DNA of 64,000 nucleotides, taken from Isoetes taiwanensis (Eukaryota; Streptophyta; Lycopodiopsida; Isoetales; Isoetaceae). The DNA lies in contig JAJEKV010000052.1 in NCBI GenBank assembly GCA_021234155.1, positions 5,191,606 to 5,255,605 of the forward strand, in the 5' to 3' direction. The position numbers and the translations under genes were made by a program. The notes under the pieces were generated by a model. The model did not search any database. It was not told the origin of the DNA and worked only from the letters and a program-made list of their open reading frames with translations. This document shows, one piece after another, positions 13,890 to 25,330 of this stretch (the stretch's first letter is position 1; the number at the start of each line of letters is the position of its first letter).

Positions 13890-14539
13890 CTACAAGATCA
13901 TTCTATATATAATGTTCTATTGCACCTGCAAAATTTCAAACCCTAAATCTCGCATATCCACGAATATGCCGGCTATATGTCGATATATGAAGAAGGTCAA
14001 TGCAATCTTTACAAATCTTTTTAAACGTAAAACTCTTGTATCAGAAAATGAGACGTCTACTAAGTTTAGATGTAATAGTTGCCATCCAAGATAGTTATTT
14101 TGAAGCTTACCATTGTTGGGACACGAACACTACATAGAATCAAGTATTCAACCATTAGGAAAAGTAAAAAGTCTCTGATAATAGCATGCAAATTAAATAT
14201 TTTTTCATGCAAATGTTGGGCGAGCTACTTGCAAGGAGAATGGTATGCTATTACTCTCAAAGGATGGTTGATGAATAGATTCAATGACATGAGTGTAATG
14301 ATATCACTTACAATAGAGTGGCTTTTATATTTTATTATTCAGGTACAGGGAGAACTTGCCTTAGCCTTGCACAACATGAAAAACATGTTGTACAACCCAA
14401 CAATTTCCAATATCACTAACATCATTCCATAACTACAAACCTACTATCAACTGGAATATAGAAAATGGCGGCGAACCTTCTATCGACATTACAGCATATG
14501 CCCACTAAACTTATGCCATTTATGACCACCAACTTATGC

Positions 14540-15065
14540 CATCGCCGATTCGATGGTTTAAAGATACGCCGTTCTTCCGGGGTTTAGTGGAAACCCTTAG
14601 GCTTTCCTGGAAACGCAGAGCTTCCAGGTGACCCCTTCCAGTTTTAATGGAAACCCTTCCGGTTTTCAATAGGCTTGGGAAGGGTTTCCATGAAACCCTC
14701 CGATTTTCGAGGGTGGCAGGAGGGTTTCCATTAAAGCTTAGGAAGGGGTTTCCGCGAGCTTTGAAAGGCTTCCATATTAAACTGGGAAGGGTTTCCATAT
14801 TAGGCGGAGTTTCCATTAAAATCGAAGGGTTTCCACAAAATTATTTTTCAAAATATTTTACCGTGAGCCTTTATGGCTCCTTGCGTTGCTTGAGCATTAA
14901 AACCGTCATGACGCCGTCCTCAAAATTCAAATTTTGGTGGAAACCCTCGGAATTTCCTTGGATGATGGAAATTGGGAAGGGTTTCGAGGAAGGAAGAGAA
15001 AAGGTTGGGATTTCCACATGTGGAGGAAAATAGGTTAGGTTTCCACATGCAACTAGAAACTCCAT
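14540..15065 (+). repeat. GGGTTTCC-rich repeat block
   Basis: About 500 bases in which GGGTTTCC or its complement GGAAACCC recurs roughly every 25-60 bases, commonly as GAAGGGTTTCCAT. The orientation switches near 14660: mostly GGAAACCC to the left, GGGTTTCC to the right. This creates open frames on both strands (14520-14816 minus, 14647-15033 plus) that are composition artefacts. A second small cluster of the same words lies at 17370-17440. Confidence 0.75.
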
Positions 15066-17369
15066 GGGGTTTACACTTTGAAATGTGGTTGTTTTTAGAT
15101 GCTTACTTGTGGTTATGTTTGGAAATGCCTAGAAAAGGCATTGCTATAGAAGATAAGAGAAGGTGACATTACTTGCTTTGCGTGCTTTCTTACGTATATT
15201 CAACATAACACATTAAGCATGCATTCTCAAGTAGTGCACTTACTCCCGTTATTACATATACAATAGCGTCATAGCAAAAGAATTAGATTATATGTAAAGC
15301 ATAGATGAAACATGGCAATGTAGTTAGTGTCAAGGTTTTTTCTATTAGGTAATCAAAACATGTGGACTTCCATGACTTCACATTCTAAACAACATGAGGA
15401 TGGTGATGCCATCACTGGATTACATATAACATTTACTTTGTTTTGGGTGCTACCATATTTCGAGGAATCAATGCAGATAAAAGTAAAAATAGCATTTGTG
15501 GGATCAAAAATCCATTGCGCATTCAACATGTGCATTTCTGATAGGATTGTTATGCATGCGATGGTGCGCAATGGTTGTGGACCAAAGAGAGGTTTATGGC
15601 TAAAAAAATCTAGCCTTAAAGATATTATATATACTTCTGCCATAAAATCTCCACACGAAATCATATCTAAAATGCTTGAACCCTTCAAAAGTTGTATGGG
15701 CGATGATGGAATACTTGGACATTTCCCCTAAATGGCATTTATCATACAATAAAAGCCGGTTTGGTCCTCAACGGTTCATGCAAGTAATAGAAAAGTTATG
15801 AAGTACTCATGCAAGTATATGACCGATTGATTGGTTGTTATACAATGGCGGATGATGACATTGTTCCCAAGGTATGCATGCCACCTTGGAAAAAAATAAC
15901 ATGATTCATTGTCCCATTAATCAGTGGGGATAAGAACATCCTTTGCAATGTCCATCAGACTCTAGAGTAAAAAGAATCGCTGCAATGGAACGCTTTGACA
16001 AACTTATCCATACTAGTGCTTTAAGGATTTCAAAGGAATTATCTTTGGGCAATAGCATATGAACGATGAAAAAGCCCAAAGGGGGTCTTGTCAAAGCTGG
16101 CGACCAATAATATGATACTTGTTGAGCTACATTTTCATCACGGCAAAGCGAAATTTTCTCAAACAATACACCGCTTCGTCCAGTGCTCTGATCAATTTGA
16201 TACGCTAATGGAGCGAGGGAGGATCGACACGAAATTTACGTGGCACATAAACTTACATTGAATCTTGGTGTGCAAAGGGACCATCGAGGAACAATGCGCG
16301 TGAGAACTAGTCTTGTCATTGGTACAAGTGATGAATTCGTATAGGAAACCATTTGAACCCGGTGCAATATGAAAATGATCCATTCTACAAAATCTAGAAA
16401 CCAAAGACATTCTTATTGAAATAAAAGGATGAGTGACTTGGCCAATAATCCGGGGACATTGAAAAATGGCGATTATATGTATAGTTTTAAGAAATAGCAA
16501 AACATCGGAGTGTATAAAAGTAATGAGCAAATCTTTCCTTCAAAGCATACACATGCTAGGCTTCTTTTGCCATCCATATCAAAACTCTCTCCATGATTTT
16601 TGATTTTTAACTTGAGGAGGGACCATCACTTTGCAATACCAATAGAAATGGAGTTTACAATACCAACATCTCTCTAAGTCATTTGCTCAAGCGGCGAGGG
16701 CCACTCATTTTATTGTATTATTATTAATCCAGACTTAAGCGACATGTGGAACACAATAACAACTCTAATGGCTGAATTTCTTTATAAATTGGGTAAAGAT
16801 GAAAAAGCGAGAATGGGGACGAAGCATTCAAAAGCATTTGAGGATCATGAAAGAAAAGCCAACCTATGGCGGGTGTCGTGTAGCGGTGAAAAGGAAAAGT
16901 CCTCACGGTATGAAACCATCAAGCAGCCAGTCTATATCTTCGATTTCGCTGGATTCTTCATGGGCGGTCACAAATGCTTGGGGGAGCTTAATTAACCCAT
17001 TTGCAAAAGCAGTGGAAAAAGAAACCATATCAAGCTCTTCATTTTAGATCTGAAAACTCCCTTAGCACACTTTTGTTGTTTCAAGGCTATGTCACGAGCA
17101 AAATATCCTTTCGACTTTTTAAATCAGCGAGGCGGAAACTCATCTTTGAATCCCACACAGATACGCCACAAACACTTTCTTGAATCTTGCCTCGAAATGC
17201 TTCTTAGTCCTTGTCGGTGAGTGAAACCTTGAATCGCCAATTGCAATGAAGAAGGGTGAGGAAGAAAAAGGAAATTCTTTAAAAAAGCCTCTTCTCAAAT
17301 AGCCGATGCGAATTAAATACGGTCATTAATTAGCAGTAGTGAATATCTTCACCCAGAAAAATTTCACTT
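15066..17369. other. Interval between GGGTTTCC blocks; unassigned open frames
   Basis: Contains frames of 80-134 codons (plus 15327-15731; minus 15353-15688, 15921-16166 and 16192-16530). The plus frame at 15327 and the minus frames at 15.9-16.5 kb have plausible protein composition but no motif I recognise. Being bracketed by the same short repeat suggests a decayed mobile element, but no terminal inverted repeat or target duplication was found. Confidence 0.3.
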
Positions 17370-17440
17370 CGGTGGAAACCCTTAGGAGTTCTGTAAATCG
17401 GAGGGTTCCTGTCATTTCCCGGAAGGTTTCCACTAATTTG
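17370..17440 (+). repeat. Second GGGTTTCC/GGAAACCC cluster
   Basis: Words GGTGGAAACCC, GGAGGGTTCC and GGAAGGTTTCCAC recur within 70 bases, matching the block at 14.5-15.1 kb. Confidence 0.6.
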
Positions 17441-17689
17441 TTAATAACCCCAATCGAGATATAGTGTGGCCCGATCAACGGTGGGCATCTTTTTCTAGTA
17501 AAAATATAAGAAGGTAATAGAAGATAATCACAATTTTTAAGCCATGCATTTTGATTGACAAAAATACTTTATTTTCAATGTTTAGGATTCTTTAAGTGGT
17601 CCACTAACAAAATTAAAATTCTAGTCGTGCAAGATTCTTTGCTTATGCTTCTTGGGCATTGGTTGACCCGCAACTATCCCCACCTAAAT

Positions 17690-17765
17690 GCGTACGAGAA
17701 CGCTTATCTTTAGGATACTTATAGGATTTTAGTGTGAAAGTAAGCGTACGAGAACGCTTATCTTT
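17690..17765 (+). repeat. Repeated 22-bp element upstream of the receptor kinase
   Basis: GCGTACGAGAACGCTTATCT (then TT) occurs at 17690 and again at 17744, 54 bases apart, directly upstream of the receptor-kinase reading frame. Each copy contains the inverted pair AGCG/CGCT or close to it. It could be a promoter or leader element or part of an intron; its role is unknown. Confidence 0.75.
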
Positions 17766-20350
17766 TGTATTGAAGAAATAAAGAAGAAATACTTGATCTG
17801 GGTGTTTCTATGCCATTTAATCAAAGCCGATCTTCTAACAATCAGTTACACTCTTCAGGAAGATAATTTGGCATGGAACCGACACCATCTTTACCCGGTT
17901 TTGGATAGCAGTTCTAACGTGATGCAAAATAAAACTCTCTCCTTGGCTTTCTACCCATTCCGGAAGGCATTTGGTGTATTTGCAAGAACAGCAGATCCAG
18001 AGCCCGTGATGTTATGGAATTGTGCTACTAATGTAAGCTGGGGTTCCACATTTGTTCTCGATTCAACTGGAACCCTTGTACTGCGAGATGGGTCTGATTC
18101 ACATAAAGAAATCTGGTCTGTTGGGCCAGGTATAGAAAGGTGGGAGATGGAACGGAATGGTAATTTGGTGTTGTATGACGGGAACGGAACTGCAGTTTGG
18201 CAAAGCATAGATCATCCATCAGATGTTGTAGTTCTGGGTCAGAACTTTACCAAACTTGTTAACGGAAGTTCTAATGTTGTGATCGAGAATGGTACCTTCA
18301 CGGTGAACAAAGGGAATAAAACGGTTTGCCAATTTCTTACTATTGGGGGTTTGACTGCTGGGCTAAGACTGAGTTATATCACTTCTGGGCTTTACTCACT
18401 GGGTTTTACCAGTTTCAACTCCAGCGGTATGCAAACAGCCGACCTTTTTCTTCGAACATATCACAGCAACTTATCTATGGATAACGATTTCATGTTCATA
18501 AGCTTCCAGAAGGACGCCTCCTTCAACCTTTATACTTTCAATGGCACCCGGTGGACATCAGAATTCTTCTGTTGTACAGGTGGCTCTCTTAACGGATGCC
18601 AGAATTCCTCTGTCCTGAGCGCTGGAGTGATAAGTTTAATTTGCATAGTGATTGCCTCTCTCTTCATCATGATTTACTCAGAGGTGATGTCCTGCTTTTT
18701 TACAAATGTTAGCCACCACATTTTGCTTAACATACTTTTGCTTGCCTCTGTTGCTGCCATATTCTTGTCCTCTTTATTAGTAGTTATTCACCTTTTTCAA
18801 CATAACGATCTTGCAAGTGATTTTGCCATCATCTCTATAGACATGATCATTCTGCAAGTATCCGTCAGAGGAATCCTCCAATTTCTTGTTAAAAACTCGC
18901 CTCCGAGAAGGAGATGGCTGATTATATTGATTGCTCTACACTTCATAGTAATCTTCCCTGGATGCTCTGCATATCTTGTCCACCTTCTTTCACTAAGGCA
19001 CTTGTTCTGGAGCGACATCCATCTTAACTTAGGAGTCATTCTTTATCCTTTGCCAATCTTCAATACTATAATCTTAGTTGTAGCAAAGCTTCCCTGTTGT
19101 AGCAGACGTAATTGTAACAGATGCTGCTTTCCCATTGGTCTAATTTCTGTTAATATTATTCTTGCTGCTGCTACCACAGCCAGCATACTCTTTAACTTGT
19201 ATCATCTCTATAGCATGCAGTCCTTAAGTTTGATTCTCATAGTAATCTCAGTTTGGGCCTGCTTTGCTCATAATATCATATCACTCCAACCTGTTATATC
19301 AAGAATACAGACGATGCAGAGAAGAGTACATGTTTGGCTTCTGTCATGTCTCTTGGGCAAGCCAGAACCTCCAGGAGAGGATGATATCACAATATCTTTG
19401 TCCAGCTACAGCTATCCAGAGATGGAGGTAGTGACAGGTCACTTTGAAAAACAAATTGGCAGAGGTGGCTTTGGTGGAGTATACGAGGGTGTCCTCTTGG
19501 ATGGAAGGAAAGTTGCAGTGAAGAAACTGGAAAGCAGCAGCCAGGGAAGGCAGGAATTTAAATCAGAAATTGAAACTCTAGGCAAATTGCACCACGTTAA
19601 CTTGGTCCAGTTATTGGGCTTTTGTGCAGAAGGAACTTACAAGGTTCTCATATACGAGTTCATGCCCAACGGCTCCTTAGACAAATGGATATTCAATGTT
19701 GATTACCTTCTAGGTTGGCCACAGAGAATGAAAATTATTCTGGGAACTGCACAAGGTTTAGCATATTTGCATCAAGAATGCAATCCAAGAATACTACATC
19801 TGGATGTGAAGCCCCAGAACATTTTGCTGGATGAATCGTTTACGGCCAAAGTTGCGGATTTTGGACTCTGCAAGTTGATGCCAGCAAATGAAACTTCCTT
19901 GATACTCACTAGAATGATGGGGACCTTTGGATATTTAGCACCTGAATGGGTGAATGGCACTGTCTCAGAGAAAAGTGATGTTTATAGCTTTGGAATTGTG
20001 GTACTCGAGGTCATAGAAGTTATTCAAGTATGGCGGTGAATGAAGAAATAAGCTTCTTGAATTGGGCATCTCAAAGACTTGAGGACGGAACTCTCCTTGA
20101 TTCCAGGTTGGCAAAAGAAGATTGTGATGCAATGCAATTAAAAAGGGTAATAGATGTGGCATTTTGCTGTGCTTGCCAAGATGCTAATATGCGTCCTTCC
20201 ATGGCCATGGCCATGGTTGTAAAGATGCTAGAAGGCAATAATGACTACACATTACCTCTAGAACAAGGTTCGTATCCCATAAATCAGCAATCCTCCCTCT
20301 ACTCCATTGGTGAAGAATGGTCTCAAGAAGTTCCATTGTGCCCTAGATAA
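17733..20350 (+). CDS. Lectin receptor kinase with seven transmembrane segments (one frameshift)
   Basis: Likely a plasma-membrane receptor Ser/Thr kinase. The frame is open from 17733; no ATG precedes the lectin domain (first in-frame ATG at 17922), so a 5' exon with the signal peptide is probably missing. Numbering residues from the TTG at 17793: bulb-type (B_lectin) domain about 45-145 (GTLVLRDG, NGNLVLYDG, AVWQSIDHPSD), then an ectodomain to 270 with many N-glycosylation sequons. Seven hydrophobic segments follow at about 274-297, 309-334, 343-365, 374-398, 411-432, 445-470 and 476-502. The kinase runs from about 550: GRGGFGGVYEG loop, VAVK Lys577, HLDVKPQN (Asp671; non-RD), DFG 689-691, APE 716-718. 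At about 20012-20020 the frame shifts inside the usual SGRR-type motif, and the rest (MAVNEEISFLNWAS ... RPSM) continues in the next frame to the stop at 20350. Family members normally have one span. It is either a very young pseudogene or a gene with a small local deletion or assembly error. Confidence 0.85.
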
Positions 20351-20473
20351 TTTCAGTAACGTTTGCACTTGTGCTTTTAGGAATGTGTTCCATAAATTAA
20401 AGTGCTTTTCTACTTGTTGCACTTACAATGTAGATGCCACTAATACTGTACTCTATAATTACAAAAGATTGAA

Positions 20474-20479
20474 AATAAA
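20474..20479 (+). promoter_or_regulatory. Candidate polyadenylation signal AATAAA
   Basis: Canonical AATAAA about 125 bases after the receptor-kinase stop codon, in an AT-rich 3' flank. Position and context fit a plant 3' UTR. Confidence 0.5.
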
Positions 20480-20662
20480 ATGTTGTCAATTATTTTACAT
20501 GGGCCTTTGTTTGAAGTACTTTTTGCATGCTAACAAGATGCATGTTGTCCATTAAATGTCCTCATATGAAACTAGAAATGGTGCCAGTGTTGCTAGGCAT
20601 AAGCTAGGAACTGTAATGATACAATGGAGCCATTGTTAAATTAATTCACATCTACAAAATTA

Positions 20663-20785
20663 CACAATGATTACTTTCCGCCTTTCCTTTCCTATTTTCT
20701 TTTGCCTCTTTGCGCTTTTCTGTTATTTTTTTTTTAAATTTCCCCTTCCCCCTTTTCCTTTTTCCTATTTCCCCATCCCTTTTTA
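20663..20785 (+). repeat. Pyrimidine-rich tract
   Basis: About 120 bases almost purely C/T on the plus strand (TTTCCTTTTTCC-type words), with a strong strand asymmetry. No function assigned. Confidence 0.8.
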
Positions 20786-20787
20786 GG

Positions 20788-20804
20788 TTGCCCCTAAGGG
20801 GCAA
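20788..20804 (+). other. Perfect 7-bp hairpin TTGCCCC-TAA-GGGGCAA
   Basis: Seven-base perfect stem with a three-base loop, directly after the pyrimidine tract. Probably incidental. Confidence 0.5.
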
Positions 20805-21720
20805 ACCCTCGGTTATGGAGTTTGGCATATCCGGTATATTACATATGCAGAATATCACGGTGGTTGCTCCAAAGCGGTTGTTGCCCGATAAACTAGCGGT
20901 CGAGGGCTTGTTGTCGGGTTAGTGTATTGACAGCCTAAATGAATCGAAATAGCATTTCCGACTAGACCCATGTTTTCTAAGAAGGTAGGCTGGAATCTCC
21001 ATCTTTTCATGCAACATACATGATTTGTAGCATTGTAGTTCTTTTTACGGATGAAGATGGATGCAACAAAATACCCCGAGGCGGATGACACCGCTACAGT
21101 TTGCAGGAGCTCAAAATTTCAGATTACTATATCTCTTGGATGCTTTCTTTTTGTTTGGAGACCCATTAAGAAGATCTAAGCGCTTTTATGGTGAGCACAG
21201 ATATGGAAATTGCTTGTAGAAACCACACAATGGAACCTTGCTCATGACCCAGTTAGTACATTATGTTTTTGGAAGAAAATTTGATCCAAGAACAATGTCA
21301 GGATTCGAGCAATTTTGGGTTATTTTGTAATATATTTGGGGAATGAAATGGGATGAAACCGGAGATACAAGAAGGATATTGTAATTAGGTTGCCCAAGAT
21401 TCCTAATTTTGAAGCATTTGCTAATGATATTAAAGGTCGACATTTGGTTAGGACACATCTTATGAGAGATCCACACTTTCGAGGCACAATTATTTAGTTT
21501 GTGGTGGTGTTGGAGCGAGGAAAATAGAGTCTTGAATTGTAAATATGGTAATGCTACCCAAAAAAACGAAAGCACTTAGCACCTCATACTTCAAGCATAG
21601 CAACGTGGTTACACTCCACAATCTCGACCTCGGTTCATGGCGCACCTAGCTTCGAGGCACCTTCCTTTTTTATCCCAATTTGTGTTTCTTTTACTCTGTT
21701 TTCTAAGCTCACATCATAGA
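20805..21720. other. No gene recognised
   Basis: Short frames only, no motif. Confidence 0.4.
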
Positions 21721-23400
21721 TCAATTATCGGAACTTGCATTCGTGAATCCCGATTACAATGGTAGAGGAAAGCGATTCACAGTACGAGGATTTGAGAAAG
21801 GATACCTGACCTTTCAAACCATGGTTTCTGACCTGGAAGGCAATTCAATTGGTGACAAATAATGTTACACAAGAACGATTAGAATCGGTTGGCAAGAACC
21901 CTCAATCCCAAATTGACGGCACTAAAATTCTTTGCTATTGACCACATCGAAGAGCCAAATTGGGCAGTTTGTTAAGTTCTTTTATCGGATGGGGTTTCAA
22001 GCAGTAAGTGAGAAGCAATTTGCCTTGCATTTGCTTGGGAAAATTACAAGAAGGTCTTAAAGATCACGAAGGCCATCAAATCAATTGAAATTTGCATATG
22101 GTGCCCGCGAGGTTATGGTTCTGAGCATACTTGTTAGGAAGTTGAGGAGTTTTAAAGAGAAGCAAAGAAATTGATTCAAAGCCTCGAGTTTCGAGCAAAA
22201 GAGGTAGCAAGTAGTAAACTTGATCGGACAAACTTGAGGCGAATCTGCTGAGATGGTAGCCAGTCACGGAAAAACTTATGATCAAGAAAACTTCGGATGG
22301 AAAAAGAAATACGGGATATAGTTGTGCTTTGGCGGTGAAGAAAGTCAGTAATAAAATTTTAAAGGCTAACCCGAAAAAAGACCTGACATGGAACAATTGA
22401 AATCTTGCTTGTTGAAAAGAGGGGCGCTGTTCATGACAGAGGAAGTAGAAACGGGGAAATAAAGGAGTTGGAGAGAGAGTTAATGTTTGAGGAGTATCTT
22501 CTTGAGTCCATGGAGTCATTATGCGGAACTGAGATCGAGATCTGATTTTGAAGAAAATTTGGGCGGAATTAATTCAGCGGATGGTGACATCAAAGGCAGC
22601 GAGAATATGCAAAAAACCTTGACGGTCTGGAGACATCAAGAATTCAACGATACTGCATCAACACCATCAAGAGAAATCTTCGAGGTTTTTACAAATTTTG
22701 TAATGCTTGTGGTTTTGGGATTTCATGATAAGTACAAGCTTTCTTTAATTCTTGATTGCTCGCATGAATATCGCTGTGATGTGTCTTTACTTGTTAAAGG
22801 AAGCAAATGTTTGAAATGTGATGCCTAGTTCCTGAAGACCTTTATGTTGAGCTTGGCTTGAGCATTCTGATGCGATTGAAGCCGGGTTGCTTCCTTCGAT
22901 CCTAGATTAAGTTTGAAATCGGTTGGGATCAAATGCTGGTCGGGCAATTGAAGATGTAGTAGATGTGCAATCACGACCAATTGAAGTCCCCTTCTACTAG
23001 CACGAAGAGAAGGTTGAGACATATCGGGGATGATTACGATATTGAAGCAGAGAATGTGCAGAGACGAGTTACTAATCTGCGATTAATAAGTGGCGATAAA
23101 TTTCGGGGGAAGAAAGCAATTTGGCAGATGGGGGTGTGAGTATGTCTTAGACACTCCAACCGGGGAAGAAGCGAAGCTTAAGATCAGAAGAAAAAGCTGA
23201 TGTGGTTGTGAAGAAGGCAGGGAAGGAAAAGAAGACATTGAATAAAGAAGAGACTAACAAAAAGAAAGGAGGTAGCAAGGCCAAAAGCGGTATTCAGACC
23301 AAAGCCAAGATTCTTAAGAAAGTATCCTTTGAGAGGAGAGGTCAAAAGAATGATGGGAATGATGCGAGACATGAGAACTTGCAAAGGCAATGAAGAAGAG
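21721..23400 (+). pseudogene. Decayed coding region, unrecognised
   Basis: The plus strand is protein-like through successive frame changes. Pieces include a coiled-coil-like stretch near 22.15-22.25 kb (LIQSLEFRAKEVASSKLDRT), an acidic helix near 22.46 kb (EIKELERELMFEEYLLESME), and a Lys-rich segment at 23202-23393 (KKAGKEKKTLNKEETNKKKG). The minus-strand frame at 22076-22519 is its shadow. Its position just before a gypsy integrase would suit a gag or upstream ORF, but no zinc knuckle, protease or RT lies between, so it may be an unrelated element or a host gene. Confidence 0.35.
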
Positions 23401-23949
23401 GAGTTGAGAAGGATGTCATGGACAACATAAACTCAACCCTTAACGTGTTAACAAGTGCGAGGGGTTTAAGTTCAAAAAAGAAGTTCATGAAGAAGCGGTA
23501 ATCTTACTAGAACACCGCACCAAATGTACAAAGGCTGTGACCTTCATCTGTACAAGATAAAGGTACAAAACTTGTAATGATTGAATCCATGAGGGTAACA
23601 ACATCATGAGCGGAATAATTCATTCTACGATTGTTTAATTTGAATTCTTAAATTATTGTATTCATTATTTGAGTTGTCTTCTACATAATCTTGAGGGAGT
23701 GACCAAGTAGTCCAAAGTGATGAGGACTTAAATGTATCCCAATTAACTTCCAGGTCTTGTGCTTTTTAATTTAATCTGTGTTGTACTTGAATTTGGGTGT
23801 GTATTCACTTGATTAATGTTGTGAATATTAGGTCCACTGGGTATAGCCATTTGAGTACACAATTATGCGTTGGACTTACGATGCTCGTGATATTCGACAT
23901 ATGGCCTTAGCATCTTGACTCTTGCATCATCTTCTCGACAAATGCGACC

Positions 23950-25330
23950 CGGACTATTATCGTTTGAGGTCGAGATGAACCACATTCCATGATGGGCTTG
24001 TATGTGCGGATGGTGCTTCTAGGCCCGGATTTCTCCAAGCTTGCCATGATTCACCTATGGTAGGACACTGGAGTAATGATACTCTTGAACTTATTAGTCG
24101 AGGTATTGTGGTGAAACTGAGCTTAAATCATGCAGCCGAAGCTTTTATTCGATCCTGTGACATCATTGTCGGCCAGGTTCAGGCATCTTCCTCATGGCCT
24201 TCTTGACCAGCTAACGTTACGGATGAACCTTGGAAAAACGACTCTATAGACTTTATTAGGAGTTGCGAGTCTCTCGGGGTTATGATGCCATCATGCATTA
24301 TGCGTTGATCATTTTCTCTAAGATGACTCATTTTGTTCTGCAGCGTCACCATCACCAATGAGAGACAACGTATCTTCTTCTTCATGGAAGTAGTCGAGAC
24401 TTCACGGCTTAATTGCACGATACTATCGTCGTGATTGTGGACCATAGTTAAATGTGGGAGTTTTGGGCGCTAACACGGAGTTATTGCATGTCGGCCAAGC
24501 TCACCCCAACATCGGTCTCATCATCCCGAGAAAGTAATGGGGCGAGGGGGAGCGTACTAATCGAGACTGGAAGCGGTATTTAGGTGCTTTGCTCCGGTTA
24601 TCAACGAGGATGATTGGATCGATTATCTTCCATTAGGCGAGTTTGCCTATGATAACTCGTTACATGCTTCCTTGGCGGACTCCATTCTTTCTAAACTGCA
24701 GTGAGCATCTCGTTGGTCCATATCATCGTTGGCGGTGATTAGAAGTCCTAGTGCGAGTCGACTTGAGAAACTCAGAGACTCTTCAATGGGATCTTGACAT
24801 CATCTTCGCAAAACACAGAAATACTATCGGCATTATGCTGATTTATGTGGCGAGGAAGCTCCTAAATTTCACGTTGGTGACCTTATGCGGCTTCTTCATA
24901 GGGACACTCCTACCTCGTGTTGCAATAAGCTCAACTTTGTCTCCTTGGTCGCCCGGATCTCGGCGGATACGGCAATGAGGCATTACGCTCGAGCTCCCTC
25001 GATTGTTCGGCTTCATCCGGTGTTCATGTTTCTCTATTAGACCTTACTGCGATCGATACTTTAAGATCGCGTTCCTCGCCACCACCACTGGTAAATTGAT
25101 GATCATGAGGAGTTTGAGGTTCGGTCTGGACTTTAAGATACTTAAATCGATGATTGTATTACTTTGTCGATTGGGAAGATTGCTAAGCAAGTGATAGAAC
25201 CTAAGAGCACATTGAGAATACGAGTAATGCTCTGATAAAGGTGCGGAGTTTCACTGCGGGTGCGGATAAACCAAGTTTGAGTACACCGGCCCGGCTCAGG
25301 CGAGCTCGTCGTAGTCGTGGGAGGGATGGT
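23950..25330 (+). mobile_element. Ty3/gypsy integrase and C-terminal region, decayed
   Basis: Across several frames the plus strand reads as the 3' part of a gypsy polyprotein. In order: the HHCC-zinc-finger neighbourhood (HDSPMVGHWSNDTLELI, then AEAFIRSCDII), the integrase core with DEPWKNDSIDFI, the late-core block DDWIDYLPLGEFAYDNSLHA, the FHVGDLMRLLHRDTPTS segment typical of the integrase C-terminus, an LHPVF box, and an acidic DDHEEFEV stretch where a chromodomain often begins. Frame changes and stops occur about every 50-100 bases, so the copy is dead. RT and RNase H are not visible upstream, so the element is 5'-truncated or interrupted. Confidence 0.85.

Noticed and set aside
14520-15033. 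Open frames on both strands (98-128 codons) at 14.5-15.0 kb
   Set aside because: They arise from the repeated GGGTTTCC/GGAAACCC words and have no independent protein character.
14540-15065. Interstitial telomere repeat
   Set aside because: The word is GGGTTTCC with irregular spacing, not the plant telomere repeat TTTAGGG.
17793-17795. TTG as the real start of the receptor kinase
   Set aside because: A nuclear plant gene would use ATG; the frame is open upstream and a signal-peptide exon is expected, so the true start is unresolved.
22076-22519. 147-codon minus-strand frame
   Set aside because: It is the antisense of the plus-strand coiled-coil remnant and shows no motif.
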